From positions 2,976,001 through 3,040,000 of the forward strand of contig JAZGVH010000002.1 of NCBI GenBank assembly GCA_039889245.1: a stretch of DNA of 64,000 nt, written 5' to 3'. The translations under genes and the position numbers were made by a program. The notes beneath the pieces were generated by a model, which saw only the letters and a program-made list of their open reading frames with translations, had not been told where the DNA came from and did not search any database. The stretch is from Dermatophilaceae bacterium Soc4.6. Lineage in GTDB: Bacteria > Actinomycetota > Actinomycetes > Actinomycetales > Dermatophilaceae. Shown in pieces: positions 63,644 to 64,000 of this stretch (position 1 is the stretch's first letter; every line of letters begins with the position of its first letter).

Positions 63644-64000
63644 GCGGGCCCGCGCCCGCCGTCGCCGCGACCCGGGTGGCCGTCCGCTCCGAGCTGTCCC
63701 TGCTCCCCGCGGGCTCCACCGTGCTCGTCGGCTGCAGCGGGGGGCCCGACTCCCTCGCGCTCGCGGCCGCGGTCGCGTTCGAGGCCGACCGTGCGGGGCT
63801 GACAGCCGTGGGTGTCGTCGTCGACCACGGTCTGCAGCCCGGGTCGTCCCGGGTGGCGCAGACGGCTGCCGCTCACTGCCGCGAGCTGGGTCTGGCGCAG
63901 GTCGAGGTCGTGCGCGTCGAGGTCGTGCCGGCCGCCGGCGGGCCCGAGGAGGCCGCCCGCCTCGCCCGGTTCGCCGCCCTCGACGAGGCCGCCGACCGCC
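63640..64000 (+). CDS. tilS: tRNA(Ile)-lysidine synthase, 5' part
   Basis: The first 120 codons are in the window; the gene runs off the right edge. The PP-loop ATP-binding motif SGGPDSLAL appears at about residue 32, followed by [12 protein letters not shown], both typical of TilS. The enzyme converts C34 of the tRNA-Ile CAU anticodon to lysidine. The GTG start at 63640 overlaps the metalloprotease stop. Confidence 0.92.
   Translation, partial: MSGPAPAVAATRVAVRSELSLLPAGSTVLVGCSGGPDSLALAAAVAFEADRAGLTAVGVVVDHGLQPGSSRVAQTAAAHCRELGLAQVEVVRVEVVPAAGGPEEAARLARFAALDEAADR

Overview
The window is high-GC actinobacterial chromosome. WhiB, RipA-like NlpC/P60, SARP and ECF-sigma families are present, many starts are GTG, and ATGA/GTGA/TGATG overlaps are common. 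The ppa / dacB / zinc-metalloprotease / tilS order at the right end is typical of Actinobacteria; an Intrasporangiaceae-like host is my inference from general gene content.

Layout. 1-1.2 kb is gene-poor and ends exactly at the 3' part of a tRNA-Thr(CGT) that has no 5' half, so it looks like the distal end of an integrated element lying mostly left of the window. 1.4-3.9 kb holds an ECF sigma / zinc anti-sigma pair (SigL/RslA type), a type-1 copper lipoprotein and a divergent secreted protein. All three transcription units carry the same TGAACC-N16-CGT promoter. A nonsense-interrupted beta-helix gene follows. 4.9-11.4 kb is a PucR-controlled amine/semialdehyde catabolic locus (CoA-acylating semialdehyde dehydrogenase, class III aminotransferase, small cupin, FAD amine oxidase), with a related palindrome in front of both arms. 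11.5-12.1 kb is a divergent UdgX-like protein.

12.4-28.4 kb is the most interesting part. It is a leftward cluster encoding a large secreted Ig-like protein, a polytopic membrane protein, a Tat-type multicopper oxidase, a very large secreted animal-type haem peroxidase with RTX calcium repeats and FN3 domains, a receiver-only response regulator, a sensor kinase, a NarL-type regulator and a SARP-type regulator. A multicopper oxidase plus an RTX haem peroxidase under two-component control recalls the enzymes of bacterial Mn(II) oxidation (MnxG/McoA/MoxA and MopA). The substrate here is not shown by sequence. Direct repeats with an 11-bp period lie upstream of the oxidase, the peroxidase and the orphan receiver gene. 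The membrane protein has an in-frame His-rich extension beyond its stop codon, and that extension ends in an ATGA overlap with the next gene.

28.5-44.1 kb is an exopolysaccharide locus: five glycosyltransferases, a flippase fused to a GT-C-like membrane glycosyltransferase, a cupin, a sortase with a DUF4397 surface protein, a membrane protein and two GH5-like enzymes at its edges. Most junctions overlap, so much of it is probably one operon. 44.1-50.1 kb has a GH15 glucoamylase/trehalase-like enzyme, an ABC exporter and an FdhF/YdeP-type molybdopterin oxidoreductase. 50.3-58.4 kb holds WhiB, a MerR/CarH-like B12 photoreceptor regulator, a membrane protein paralogous to one in the polysaccharide locus, small proteins, a BadF-type kinase, a malic enzyme and a pirin. 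58.7-64 kb holds an NlpC/P60 hydrolase, pyrophosphatase, PBP4-type carboxypeptidase, zinc metalloprotease and the 5' part of tilS.
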